The notes under the pieces: model-generated
The model's input: the letters and a program-made list of their open reading frames with translations, nothing else
Told to the model about the DNA's origin: nothing
Database searches by the model: none
Shown here: piece by piece, positions 11,555 through 23,600 of the stretch
Position numbering within the stretch: the first letter of the stretch is position 1
Layout of the letters: each line of letters starts with the position of its first letter
Translations under genes and position numbers: made by a program
Assembly (NCBI RefSeq): GCF_014851395.1
Contig: NW_024044459.1
Coordinates: 18,796,664-18,860,663, forward strand
DNA length: 64,000 nucleotides
Reading direction: 5' to 3'
Source of the DNA: Micropterus salmoides
Taxonomy: Eukaryota; Chordata; Actinopteri; Centrarchiformes; Centrarchidae

Positions 11555-14500
11555 AAGAGTAAGAGAGGAATTTCAAATCTTGGATGTGCTTTTCCTGCTG
11601 GCTTCTTAAGTGGTTTCACATCTTGTTTTAAGTGAGCTCCTATTCAGACATGAAGCCTACATATAAACTCCAGTTGTTTGTTTTGTACAAGCACAACAAC
11701 AGATATTATTGTGAATTTTTATGGCAGTAGAACAACTGGCGGGCTGCTGCTAAATTAATACAATGTAAATACTGCAGAGTCTCTACACAGCAGTAATTTC
11801 TGAAGCCAAAAAAAGATCACTACAATCCTTATATGTAATGTTATTTCATCAGTTTGAACACTTCTTAACACAAGTGATTTTAAAAGGCTTCTAGTGTGTC
11901 CCTAGTTTAAAAAGCATCACCTCCAGATGAAATGTGGAGGCATGGCTCAACATAAATACAGCTGTTCGGAGTCAACGTTTCACACGTATGTGCATGCACC
12001 CAAATGGTTTCTGAGCCAGTAACATAAAAAGAGCAGTTATTTGATTTAGAGGTCCTGAATCCTAAAGAAGAATTTTTTTTCCAACTTCAATATATCCTAC
12101 AACCACCTGAGACTTGATATAAAAAGAACAGAAAAACAAACAAACATAGTGCACTGATGGGAAGTCGGGAAAAAACAGTAGATTCTGGGAAATCTAGCCA
12201 AGAAACTGATAGCCGCAAATGTACACCAACACACAAATCAATACTTCTCTGCTGGGCACTGGTCATTGTCCTTGCAGCAGTAATGAATATGACCACAATC
12301 TACATGGGTAGTGTTGCTGCTTATAAAACCAAGCCTAAACCTCATCTGTATGCCTGCTGTAGTCCTATTTTAGGAAAGAACAGACTCACCTAAAAAGAAC
12401 AACATCATGATTTGGATTTTGCCTCCTCTCTCCACATGGACTTTGCCACCATTCTGTTTGACTATTCAGCCATGTCAGGCAGCCCTTTGCCACTGAAATT
12501 GTTCAGGTATACTCCCATGAAAAATACACTGTGCAGGACTTTACTACCCTCTGATGCAAATCATTTTTCAGATTCCAAATTCACTCAAAAGGCCTTGCTT
12601 GTCCCTAGTTTACTATTTCTGTGAAATCTGAATATATCCACAGTTACTGGCACATGCAAAATGATGTGTGTTTTCTTTCAGTGAGTGTGTATGTGTGTTG
12701 GCTGGGTTACTTTACTTCACATAATGACCATTTTATGTTTCAGCTAACATCGCCCTGGTTTGCTATCACATCATTTATAGATTCATTTTTGTTAAATCAA
12801 ATTATTTTGGGTAAAATGTCATAAAGAATAATAACAAATGGCCACTACAGGTTTCCATTTTATTTGTTTTGTCTTGTCTCAAAGGTTTGATATTTATATA
12901 TGATAAATGATGTTTCAATGGTGACAAAAAAAAGTCACTGATTAATATTTAGTCAATCTACTGATTGACCTATCAACTGCTTCAGCACTAGTTTCAGTCT
13001 AAAAGACATCCTGAATGACATCCCTGCTTCAACCAAAACCAGGATAAAAATAAAAATGAACAAGAGCCAAAGCCAAAATTACTACACACTACACTGCTTG
13101 GAGAAAAAACAAAACAAAAAAAACTTACTCATGGAAAACACTACAACAAGCTTAAAGTTTCATCACACAACAGACATCAGATTGTGTTTAGTCAATATGT
13201 ATTTTGCCCCAGGCAGTAGTAGATATGACCTAAGAGTTTTTTTTATCTTTATACATTTGCATACACAGCCACCACCCTTAAAAACACCTTACGATCACAA
13301 CTACATTAAAAAAGAAAAGAAAAGAAAAGAAAGATCATAACATCTGATAGCATTGTCTTTACTAAAAGTATGTAGGATGGAAGCTGAAGCCAAACCCAGG
13401 CAAGACTTGTTCTCGGCCTACACTCAGCAACACTGTCATTACGCTGTCATACGACAACCACCAGAACCAAAGAAATAAGCACAGAGGGCCTCTAGTATAC
13501 TATAAGTGTGGTGGCATTTTGAAACACGAGCTTAGTTTGCTGCTAATTATGCCTGACCTTTGAATGGGACAAGAGGAAGACCGGATGCTACTGAGATAAT
13601 AAGTGAAAACCAGAGAGAGTTAACAGATGATTGTGTCAGTGTGAAATGTCGGTGCTCTGACCTCAGTGGAGAAGGGACATTCAGTTCTCTGTGCGTGTGT
13701 AGCTTTTGGAACTCAACCAAACGCCGTTTCCTTCCTTCCCTTTTCCCTGTAATCCTTTATGAATGTAAATGTAAATCTAAAGCAACAGGAAATGGGGGGA
13801 AAAAGTCACTTTAAAAATACACAATTTGCTTTTAGATGTTTGCTTCTAAATGACTGGCTTTAGACAATTAAAAACATACACTGAGCACCAAAAGCATGCC
13901 AGCCCAACCACCTCACCCAAAAGACAAACTAGTCTGATCTTTTTTAGCATAAACACAGCCAAGTGACTGGTGTTAAAAAAAAAACACAAACAGGGCCGCT
14001 ATTGTCCTGCCAGGTACAAGAAGACGCCTTACATTCATCCAGTTATGGTGAGTAATGTTCAGTGTTTCTAGTCTTGAATCATGCTAGAAAGACTGAATGT
14101 AGCATGAAAACTAACCAACTGTTTTACAATGCACCCTCATATAGGACTACAACATGTTTATTCCATCATGACATTAGGAACACGATACAGCACAAAAAAC
14201 TCCTGTTCCTTATTGCTGAAAAACTGAAGGGGAAGACTGCACCAGGGGAGGGAGAAGTGGTAAAAGTATCTAGGGTAATACCCATACTGTAGATGACCAA
14301 GCAAATACATGTAAATGTTTACAATGTACTAACAGGCAGCATTTGTCTCCCCTTTGCAGGTGCAGACAATATCACTGTAACATACTGATGGGATGATAGC
14401 TGATCCACTTTAACCATCTCCTTTAGAAGCACCTTTATTCTTTTTTTTTTTTTTTTTTTAAGTGTTATAGGGCTGAAATCATCTCATAATAATAATAATT

Positions 14501-14908
14501 ACAATGAGCTGTCACCTGTAAAAGTAGCAATCTGCTGAGTAGGCTTCTTCATCTTATTACATGATCTAAATCTTATGTATATATCATGAGATAATATACC
14601 CACCCAGTTTTCTGTTTGCAGAGACACAACAACTCTTCTTTTGTGCTTGCAGACCATATTTGAGCATCACAATATATTTGTTTGCAATATAGCCTAGTTT
14701 TTTTCTAACCTTTATTTTTTCAGGGTAGCTTCACTAGTTTAAAACTGATGGTCCTTATCTTTTTGAGAACAAGTTGTGGGATCCATAGTGTAGCACATTG
14801 GCTGGGTAATCTGTTAATCTGATTTATCAATCTGTGAGCAAAACAACCATGACGACGAAAATACATTATCATAGTGTACATCACACCTCTGGGGCCCCAA
14901 CTACACAA

Positions 14909-14936
14909 TATTATTATTATTATTATTATTATTATT
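14909..14936. repeat. (ATT)n microsatellite
   Basis: About nine uninterrupted ATT units. Confidence 0.9.
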
Positions 14937-15539
14937 TGGCTGCTCACTCAACACCTAGTAAAGATCCATGTGTAATAGAAATTGTTTGACTCTGATTCTT
15001 CTCCTCCAGGAAAAGTGGCTAATACATAGGTATCCCAAACTGCATCATCTCGTGACGGTTTGCATCATTAGCATTAGTTAGCAGCTGGACAACATGATGG
15101 GTAACATAAATTACCGTTAAAAGTCTCACAAACAACGGACAGACGGTGGTTTCCTTACAACGTTAAATGTAACGTTAGTTATCATTTTTAACAACATTTT
15201 ATCAAGGGCACTAGTGTACTTAAATTGGACAAACTGAGTTATAAAGGTCATTTTGAATTCACTTAGCGAGCCAGCACCCCACCACACACACGCAGAAAGG
15301 CCACTCATGTTTGGAAAAACACTGCTGCTAGCTATAACTGTTAGCTGCAATCTACGAACTAACATTAAATGTTATTATGAGTTCACAAATAACACCAAAA
15401 TTACCTTCGATTTAGGAAGATATCCTTTTCAGTTGTGTTTCGGTTATATGTACAATAATCCGGCTTCTTAAATAACCTGTCCCAGACAGTAATGGTTCCA
15501 CCATTCCCAATGTATCCTAAGGTTGGGATTACTGGAATA

Positions 15540-15780
15540 GAGCGAGCCAATGCGTTTGATTGACGCTTGCACTGACCAATGGGCTTCGACTAAACCGAGA
15601 GAGAGGGCGTTGTCGTGATGCGTTTAAGACTCAAAGGAAAGACGAGAAGATAGACCATCGACGACGACATCCGCCCAGTCCAGACCACCGCGAGGACTCT
15701 GTTGAAAAAAAAATAGAGGACTCTGTTGGAGCCGATTTTACTGGATTGTCAAGTGGAGTATGGAGTGATGCTCATTAAAA
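15540..15780. promoter_or_regulatory. Candidate promoter zone with two CCAAT boxes
   Basis: CpG-containing sequence unlike its AT-rich surroundings, with gagccaatgcg (near 15544) and gaccaatggg (near 15574) and several CG pairs downstream. It lies about 7.3 kb upstream of the receptor's start exon and could hold the noncoding first exon and promoter of that minus-strand gene. No TATA box or clear donor site fixes the transcript, so this is inference from composition. Confidence 0.3.
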
Positions 15781-16557
15781 AAATTAACGAATGATTTTAA
15801 CATTCATGACAACATGATGTAAATGTTTCTGTGTATTGATTTGTATCTGTACTGTACAGCTTCTCAACCAAATAATTACGGAATTGATCATTAAGACTGA
15901 TGATGTGGTTGAAATCATTAATGCAATAGAATTAAGCATATTTCCAGCCTGATGAGTCTCATTTAATATGATCAAACTGAGGTTAAAAGCAACAATGTGT
16001 TCCAATCTAATTTTATCACATGAAACCAAACTCTGTAAATTGCTTTTGTTGTATAATGGCCGTTTGTTCAGATTTATTAATTTAGACAACAGACAAGATC
16101 ATATAGGCTTTTATGATCTCATGGGTGGAAATTCACACATCACATCAGCACAAGAAAAGGCAGAGGCAGCACATATACACAATACATGAATTGTGCATTG
16201 TGTAGAAAATTTTGCAAATATATGTGCAGAAATTCTGATTCCAGGTCCAGTAGTGCATGTAGTACATAGATACTATAAATAATGATGATGTAGAATAATA
16301 ATACCATATCATCAAGATATTATTTACTCAAAGTTTAACAATGATATAAACTATGCTTGCCCCAAAGATTAAGACTACAGTTTTGTTCTTTTTTTTCTTT
16401 CATATAAAATACTATGTGTCTCAATCAAATCATTCTAACTAATGCATATACTGTTTAAATGAAAAAGGGTTGTTCATTTAAAATCTATTGTACACTTTCT
16501 TGTCATCCAAAAATACATAGATGTGTCCTCTACTTTCCTTTTTGGCATTGTCACACA

Positions 16558-16690
16558 CAGGGGTGGAAGAAGTATTCAGATGTTATACTTAGCCTATGTA
16601 AAAGTAGCAATACCACACTGAAAATACTCCACTTAAAGTAAAAGCCTTGCATTCAAAACTTTACATAAATAAATGTATTTAAGTATTACC
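16558..16690. repeat. Dispersed repeat (ggggtggaagaagtattcag type)
   Basis: The sequence ggtggaagaagtattcagat with aaaagtagcaata and aaagccttgcattcaaaac is a widespread fish interspersed repeat. It resembles the termini of the element at 54038-56240 (gtggaa, aagtagtac blocks). Confidence 0.5.
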
Positions 16691-17214
16691 AGCAAAAGAC
16701 TCATTATGCAAAAAATGGTCACTGTCTGTGTTTTATTATTTAGTAGACCTATGTTTTGTATGTTGTGTTTTTTTAACGTGTATGTTGCATTTTACAGCTG
16801 TAGTTATTTAAGTTTGGGCTCATTTTCACTATACTTTATATACTGTTTAATCAGCACAATACAGCAGTGCATCATATTCTGTAAGATCATGTTTGTAGTG
16901 TTGCTGTCCTGTGAGAACCCCATGTATTTGTAAAGTCTTTTCATAAGCTCAGCACAGCGCTGTTGTCAGCTTTATGACAATGCACTTTCCAACTGAGCCA
17001 ATGTGTGTTTTTTTATTTAGCTTAAGAAGTCAGATAATTTTTTCAACCCACAAATGACCACTTAATCCTTCAGTTTATCAAAAAAAAAACTAATTCTAAA
17101 TCACTAGATTTGGATTTCATTCAATAGGAAGGGGATGCAAAATTGTTATCTGAAAAGTAACTAAAGCTGTCAGGCAAATGTAGTGGAGTAGAAAGTGGGT
17201 CACTTTGGTTAAGA

Positions 17215-17345
17215 GTGAGATATCTCAACAGCTGTTTGATGGATTGTCAGGAAGTTTTGCAGAAACATTTATGTTCCCAGAGGATAAATCCTGCTGACTT
17301 TTTCTATAGCTCCACCAGCAGGTCAAAACTTGCACATGTACAACA
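17215..17345. repeat. Dispersed fish repeat (gatggattgtcaggaagttt type)
   Basis: Holds atctcaacagctgtttgatg gattgtcagga, then ttatgttcccagaggataa and agctccaccagcaggtc. I recognise this as a common teleost interspersed sequence; its class is not established. Confidence 0.4.
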
Positions 17346-18000
17346 CTTCAGATTGCAATGAGATACTTCTAAAGACTGATTCCATGGCAATATAGCATGC
17401 TAGTGTGGCACATAGGACGCTGGACATTTATAGGTAACTGTCCACTTACTTGTGTGAAAGGAGTACTATGTACCTCTGAAATGCATAAACTTACATAAAA
17501 TGGAAATACTATACACAGGTAGGCCTACCTTTGGATTCCTACATAATTAGTAGCTTGTTTTTTGTTTAGTTTTTTTAGCTTAAGTTACTTTTTGTGGACA
17601 GTGCGCATTTGTTTCTTCTATATTTTAATGTCCCCAGTGTCCTCAGTGTAAATTACACCTATGCTCAAAGCCATCTATTAGATTAATGAGGGAGGAGGGA
17701 GTTCATGTGTCTAACTGTACCTTCTGTGAGACTCATAGAAACAATATTACATTTGTTTTGGCACTGTACTTTTGTAAAAAAGTTTTGGCAGGATGTATAT
17801 ACATTTATTACAATAATATTATAATATCTTTATTTGTAGAGAACTTTTCAAAAACAAGTTACAAAGTGCTTTAACAAGTGTAAAAATAATACAATAAATA
17901 AAAACAAATACATAATAACAGCAAGAAAACACTTAAGAGACTAAAATAAAAGTTTAAAATAAATGTAATAAAATAAAATAAAATAAAATAAAGTCAAATA

Positions 18001-18460
18001 AAATCGGGAAAGGCTCACCAATCAAAGTATGTTTTAAGAAGGGACTTAAACGACTCCACTGACTCAGCCGACCTGATTTTCTCAGTCAGGCTGCTCCAGA
18101 GCCTTGGGGCCCTGACTGCAAACGCATTATCCCCTTTAGTTTTCAGTTGAGACTCTGGAACAGACAACAGACCTCTGGCCGAGGAACTCAAGGTACGTGC
18201 CAGTGCGTATGGGACGAGGGGGTCAGAAATATAACAAGGCGAGAGGCCATGAAGAGCTTTAAAAGTAATCAATAAAATTTTAAACATACTGGGAGCCAGT
18301 GTAATGAAGCTAAAACAGGGGTGATGGGGTCATATTTATTTGTTCTGGTTAAAAGCCTGGCAGCTGAGTTTTGGACTGTCTGGAGTCGATCAATAGATTT
18401 TAGGGTTAAACAAGTAAAAAGGCTGTTGCAGTAATCCAGGCATGATGAAATAAAGGCATG
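18001..18460 (-). mobile_element. L2-type LINE, C-terminal end of ORF2, degenerate
   Basis: Minus-strand translation gives the diagnostic C-terminal blocks of L2-type non-LTR retrotransposons: CLDYCNSLF, SIDRLQTVQNSAARLLTRT, SLHWLPV, then (frameshifted) ALHGLSPCYISD, RGLLSVPESQLKTKGDNAFA and APRLWSSL. A continuous piece of about 90 codons remains at 18015-18287. The catalytic reverse transcriptase and endonuclease are missing, so it is a 5'-truncated fossil. Confidence 0.85.
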
Positions 18461-18540
18461 TCAGAATGATTCCAGGTTTCAGCAGAATGTCCTTTTTGGG
18501 GTTTTCAGTAATGAAAAGCAACACTGCGACCATTATTTCA

Positions 18541-18825
18541 TTCCATCCATCCATCGTCAACCACTTATCCTGTGTAGCTACAGGGTCACGGGGGGCTGGA
18601 GCCTATCCCAGCTGACATTGGGCGAAAGGCTGGGTACACCCTGGACAGGTCGCCAGTCCATCGCAGGGACTCACATAGACAGACAACCACTCACACTCAC
18701 ATTCACACCTAAGGACAATTTAGAGACACCAATTAACCTAGCCTGCATGTCTTTGGGTGGTGGGAGGAAGCTGGAGTACCCAGAGAGAACCCACGCGGAC
18801 ACGGGGAGAACATGCAAACTTACAC
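18541..18825. repeat. RTE-like LINE 3' fragment common in fish
   Basis: Carries ccatccatccatcgtcaacc, then gggggctggagcctatcccag, cgccagtccatcgcaggg, and gcctgcatgtctttgggtgg ending cacggggagaacatgcaaac. The same family is present in the opposite orientation at 50894-51202. I recognise it as a very abundant fish repeat, probably an RTE-type 3' end. Confidence 0.7.
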
Positions 18826-19099
18826 AAATGCAATTTTACAAACAAAAAATTCCTATTTATAGTATTTGAGAAAGAAATTTAATGTTATTTTAGAACAATT
18901 AGTTTCTCTTCCAACAAAAAGGCTCTGAAGGTGCTTAATATCTGTACTCGCTTGAAGGTCTTTCTGTGAAAATATATATTTTTAAATATATTTTTCTCTT
19001 ATTTTGTTGTAGTCCCCCAGGCTATATGTACTTTTGTATCTCGTATGTGTTGTGTGTGTTTGTGTGTTGCATTCCCTAACCCTAACCCTTTTCTACTAA

Positions 19100-19345
19100 G
19101 ACAAAAAAAAGTTCATGTCTGCCCCCGCTTCGGTAGGTGGCAGCAGGGCCCTGCATGGACTCACACTGACCTCAGTGAGGAAGAGAAAATGGGCGAGGAA
19201 GCTTTGCTGGCACAACAGCGCCACTTTTGAGCGGTCCTTCACGCCGTCAACAAAAACAGTCCGCACAAGTTGTCAGACTGTGGCCAAGGAAAACCAAGAG
19301 AACAGTGCCACGACGATAGAGCCTTCAGTTGTATGTGAAAGGTAT
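19100..19345 (+). promoter_or_regulatory. cep78: Probable promoter / noncoding first exon of cep78
   Basis: CpG-rich for this window, ending in a plausible donor (gtgaaag then gtatat at about 19340). The first coding exon of cep78 begins with a splice acceptor at 20675, only seven bases before the ATG, so an upstream noncoding exon is required, and this is the nearest CpG-rich segment. The open frame at 19115-19369 does not resemble a known protein and would be a uORF. Exact borders are inferred. Confidence 0.45.
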
Positions 19346-20280
19346 ATTAAATTACTTCGGTTCAATTAAATGTTGATAATGCATGAAAATACAGCTAAAA
19401 ACATGACAGTTACCGTTACTCCTTAACAACCGACGGTTACTAGGAGCTTAGCTTGCTAACGCCACTGGTTGAACTAGGCATCAAATAGGGCAGGAAAAAA
19501 CTAATACACTGTACATTTCAACTTTGTTTGTAATTAATGCTAGACAACCAAACTATCTCTTAGCTTTTAAGTCACTGTAACGTTAAGGTTAAACGCTGAC
19601 GTCCAGGTGTTTGCACTGAAATCTGCGACCCGTTAATGGGAAGTTAGGTCAGCTATGGTGGAAAGACTGATTAGTTGACCAACGGTGACAGGCGATGTGT
19701 TGGCTCTACAAACAAAACCCTTCACTACTGGCCACCTGTTTATGATATCAGGGCTATCACAATATATAATAACTGCTATCTACCATTTTAGGTGCTCTGT
19801 CTCGACATTTTTGATAAAAGGATATCAAACAATCTGACCAGAAAAACCTTTGGAAATGCAGTATAACTTACTGTATCTAAACATGTCAGCGAATCTGTTA
19901 GGACGCAAATTACTAAAGATTGGCCAAGTCTTTACTACAAAGTTTTTGCTCATCAGAATGTTATATTACCACGTCCATCGGATCTAACGTTAAACTCTTA
20001 CTGTGAAATACTCCAAAACAATTGTAAATAACGTTATAATCTTTATGATGTTTTGATCCTCAGTCATTCAGCAAAAACTCAGAATGGACCAAAGTGCTGT
20101 AATTAAAGCTGGTGCAAGAGATTAACAGCGTGTGTGACTTTTTGTTTCTTCCAATAGTTGTTACCTTAAATAATAGGTTTGTGCTTTTTCAAGTCTGTCT
20201 TTAAACAATAGTTGGTATGCTAACACTGCTGCTCGTCTTTCTGCCACTCAGTGAGCGTAATTGCGTTCTGTGTCATCAGA

Positions 20281-20318
20281 TGAATATGAGACTTCAGACT
20301 GCTGAAGTCTCATATTCA
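20281..20318. repeat. Perfect 17-bp hairpin with 4-base loop
   Basis: tgaatatgagacttcag (20281-20297), loop actg, then its exact reverse complement (20302-20318). It lies in the intron before the first coding exon of cep78. Confidence 0.95.
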
Positions 20319-20682
20319 GCTTCAGATAAACTTTTGAAAAAATGTTTTGGCCTCCACTTATATTAATAGCCAGTATGAACAGGAGAAATGGTTACAGCAA
20401 GCAAAACCTGTTTGAATGTACATATGGGCACCTGACCATTGTTTTAAGACCGACTTGGAAAATTGTGGACCTATCCTTTAAATAATCTACGGACATTAAC
20501 CTTAACTGCAAATATACATTTAAAATGGGTGAAATCAAGATTCGGATTGAGGCTACCATTTATTATCTAAAAACAAAATGATGGAGATGGAGAGACTGTT
20601 TCCCGGTCAGTTCCACAGTAGTGGATAAGACCTCATTACCCTATTAACTAAAAAAAACAACAACTTTGTTTCTAGATCAAAG

Positions 20683-23600
20683 ATGGTTCAAGACAGTGCT
20701 CAGATTCGACGGCAGGGTGCCCAGGACTTCATGGCATACTATGACTTTGCCTGTGCCAGGCAGGATTCGGTCCCTCTCCCTGCTGTGAGGATGAACCTTG
20801 ACAAAGGGATGCTGGACTTTAATGGAGACATGGTCAAACTCACAGACTGGCCACCCATTCTCAGCTCTATCTGCATTAACAAACACTTGCACCACATTGC
20901 AATAAGTAGCACATACCAAGCTAGTCTGGGTTCTGGAGACACAGGTAAGGCAGAAAATAAACCTGATACATCAAATAACAGTGAGGGGGGAAACATTTTA
21001 TAACCTTTTTATTAGCTATGTTATTGAAACATGCACAGGGTAAATTCAATTAGAAACTTGAATGACATTAATTTTGCATGTAAACATTAACTCATATCAC
21101 CACAAATTTCAGATAGAAGGTACTATAAGTCTAGCTTCAAGAAGAAGATCCCAGCCATTCGCTCTAAGGACATGACATTTAAGTTGTGCAAGGCCCTGAG
21201 AGAGTGTCTGACTGTCTCTCCCAACCTCAAGACTCTGCAGCTTAATGGACTTCCACTGAGAGAGAGGGACCTCATCAATATGACAAAGGTAAAAACCATA
21301 TGATTTGCATTTGCCACTTCTTTCTTCGCTCTCTATTACTGGAAGCAATTTCTGAGCTGTGAGTGAATAGAAATAATAAACGTCTTTGAGGAGGAAACAT
21401 AATGTTTGGATGTGTGAGACACTGAATCTGGGTATTGATTAACAGCTCCTCTGTTCAAGAGTGGAATTTGCTAACAACTAAAAAGTATGAGCCATTACAT
21501 TTCAGGGTTTGGCAAAAAGTGTGTCCTTGGAAAACCTTTCGCTGGCTAACTGTCCAATCACTGATGAGGGCTTAGAAGGTATGTATATTCACAGTATTCA
21601 TTTTTTCCTTCAGAAATCCTTCACACAATTGTACTATAAGTCAGCATGTTGTCTTTATAACTGCCATTTTCACATGTTTTAGTCATTTGCCAAAGTGTGA
21701 AGTATTCTACAAGCATCAGGATGGTGGATTTTACAGGATGCAATCTCACCTGGAGAGGGGCAGAGCATATGGCCAACATCATCAAGGTATAATATGTGCC
21801 TTTTTAAGACTTTATCTGGCATACTATTTTTAAAACGTTATGGACTCTGTCAACTGTAGTGACATGCAGTTAATTATTTTAAACTCCAACCTTTTGTAAA
21901 AACAAATGATTTGCATTACCAAAAAGACATGTTTGTATTTTTTGTATTGTTTTTTCCTCAGCATCAGGGAATGCAGAGGCATGGTACCGCATGGGCAGAG
22001 TCTCTCAGGTATCGACAGCCACAGTTTGAGGGAATGGGAGGTCTCCGGCGTATCACGCTAAACTGTAACACTTTGATTGGGGACCGGGGCGCTGCTGCTC
22101 TTGCACATGAACTGGTCGAGGACCTCTGGGTTAAAGGTTAGTAGGTGTGTGAGAAAGAAAGACAAATACAACAGATTGTTTTGTTGTTACTGTTTTCCTT
22201 TTTGATGGAAAGGTGCTCAGGTTTTCTGTTTCTTTTGTGTGGCTTGTTGAACAGCTGTGGACCTGCAGAGGTGTGGTCTGTCCAATGAAGGAGCTCGTCG
22301 TTTGCTGGAAGCCTTGAAAACTAATTCTGCTCTTTGTGTGCTAGATATTCGTAATAACCCCTTAGTTGGTAAGAAGCTACCTCAACCAAAGTCATAACAG
22401 TTTATAGATTTTTTTCACACTGCATAGAACTTTGGTCAAAATGATAAGTAATTGGTATGTTGTTTGTTTCCTCACAGCATGTCTGTATTGTGGGTGTAAT
22501 AAACATTACAGCCTCTAGGCGCAGCTAGCGCATTGTTACACTTTTATTTAGCTATGTCCCCATTGCATACTCATTCTAACCAACTTTCCAGTATGTAGAG
22601 TTTTCATACCAGTAAAATGCTTACTTTAAAATTTCTTTATAATGTTCAGAAACATCTCTGAAAAAGCATTGTCCTTGCTAAATGTTTTTCCTTTACAGAC
22701 AAGGTCCTAATTAAAACAATAATAGAGAAAGTACTAATGAATGCTGATGGACAGTCACCCGAGGTCAGTGTCTGGAGCTAATGTCATCATTCAAAGTTTA
22801 AGAAAAAATATTTTGTCACAGATGGCTTGTATCTTCCTTATGTTATGCTGCAGTACTGCTGGATCAAGCCTGCGGCTACAGAGCCTCAGGGAGTTTCTGG
22901 TCCGAAGAAACGAGCACTACCCAGTACAGTCAGAGGAAAAGCTACATTTAGAATAGGTAAGTCGTTCGATCCTTGGTCAAACAAAACATACTACAGATAT
23001 TTTTAGCAGTGACCACACAATCAGCCCATAAAAATATTTATTTGATATTTTCTCTTTTTATTAAAATTGGCAAAAGGGTCTTGTCTCAGCAATTCATCAG
23101 GCTCATAAATATGTATAAAATATCTTGTATATTACTGTGTGACTAAGTGACATACTGATTTATAAAAAGAATTGCCAATTTGGCATTTAGATAAAGTTGA
23201 AATGCAAAACTGCAACTGTCTACAGCCTGTGCAAAAGTGGATTCTCAGTGGTTCTCAAACTTTTTCACATCAGGGACCCCTAAACTAACACAAATTAGAC
23301 CATGGACCCCCATTTGATTTTGTCCCAGGGTTCCTCATCTGATAGGAGGAGAGACCCATGACCAAAACAGTCAAACATTCGGTCACTGTGCTACTTACAG
23401 ATAGAATTATAACAAAGATTAAGTATTCTTCTTTTTGCTGTGGACCCCTGGAACCCCCTCAAGGACCCCTTGGGGTTCCCAGACCCCACTTTGAGAACCA
23501 CTGTGTTATCTCAGTCTTATATTGTCTCTTTCTGACTTCTGTCCTTTTGGCTTTTAAGTCATCTGGAGACATGGTAAGAACACTATTCATTGTCATCCTG

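Larger units (their letters stand above)
8229..15539. other. Upstream or 5'-intron sequence of the receptor, no coding exon recognised
   Basis: Seven kilobases of AT-rich sequence without a recognisable conserved exon on either strand. Contents seen: a dispersed GATTAATC repeat (9483-9720), a LINE tail (10868-11200), a tRNA-derived SINE (11311-11554), an A-rich (AAAAG)n stretch near 13310, a poly-T run near 14443-14459 and an ATT microsatellite (14909-14936). Open frames here are under 165 codons and match no family I know. A noncoding first exon of the receptor could lie within it. Confidence 0.5.

Noticed and set aside
18618..18869. 83-codon open frame
   Set aside because: It is translation of a high-copy RTE-like repeat, not a gene.
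19070..19092. Telomere-like ccctaaccctaaccc
   Set aside because: Only about two and a half repeat units; too short for an interstitial telomere and common in fish repeats.
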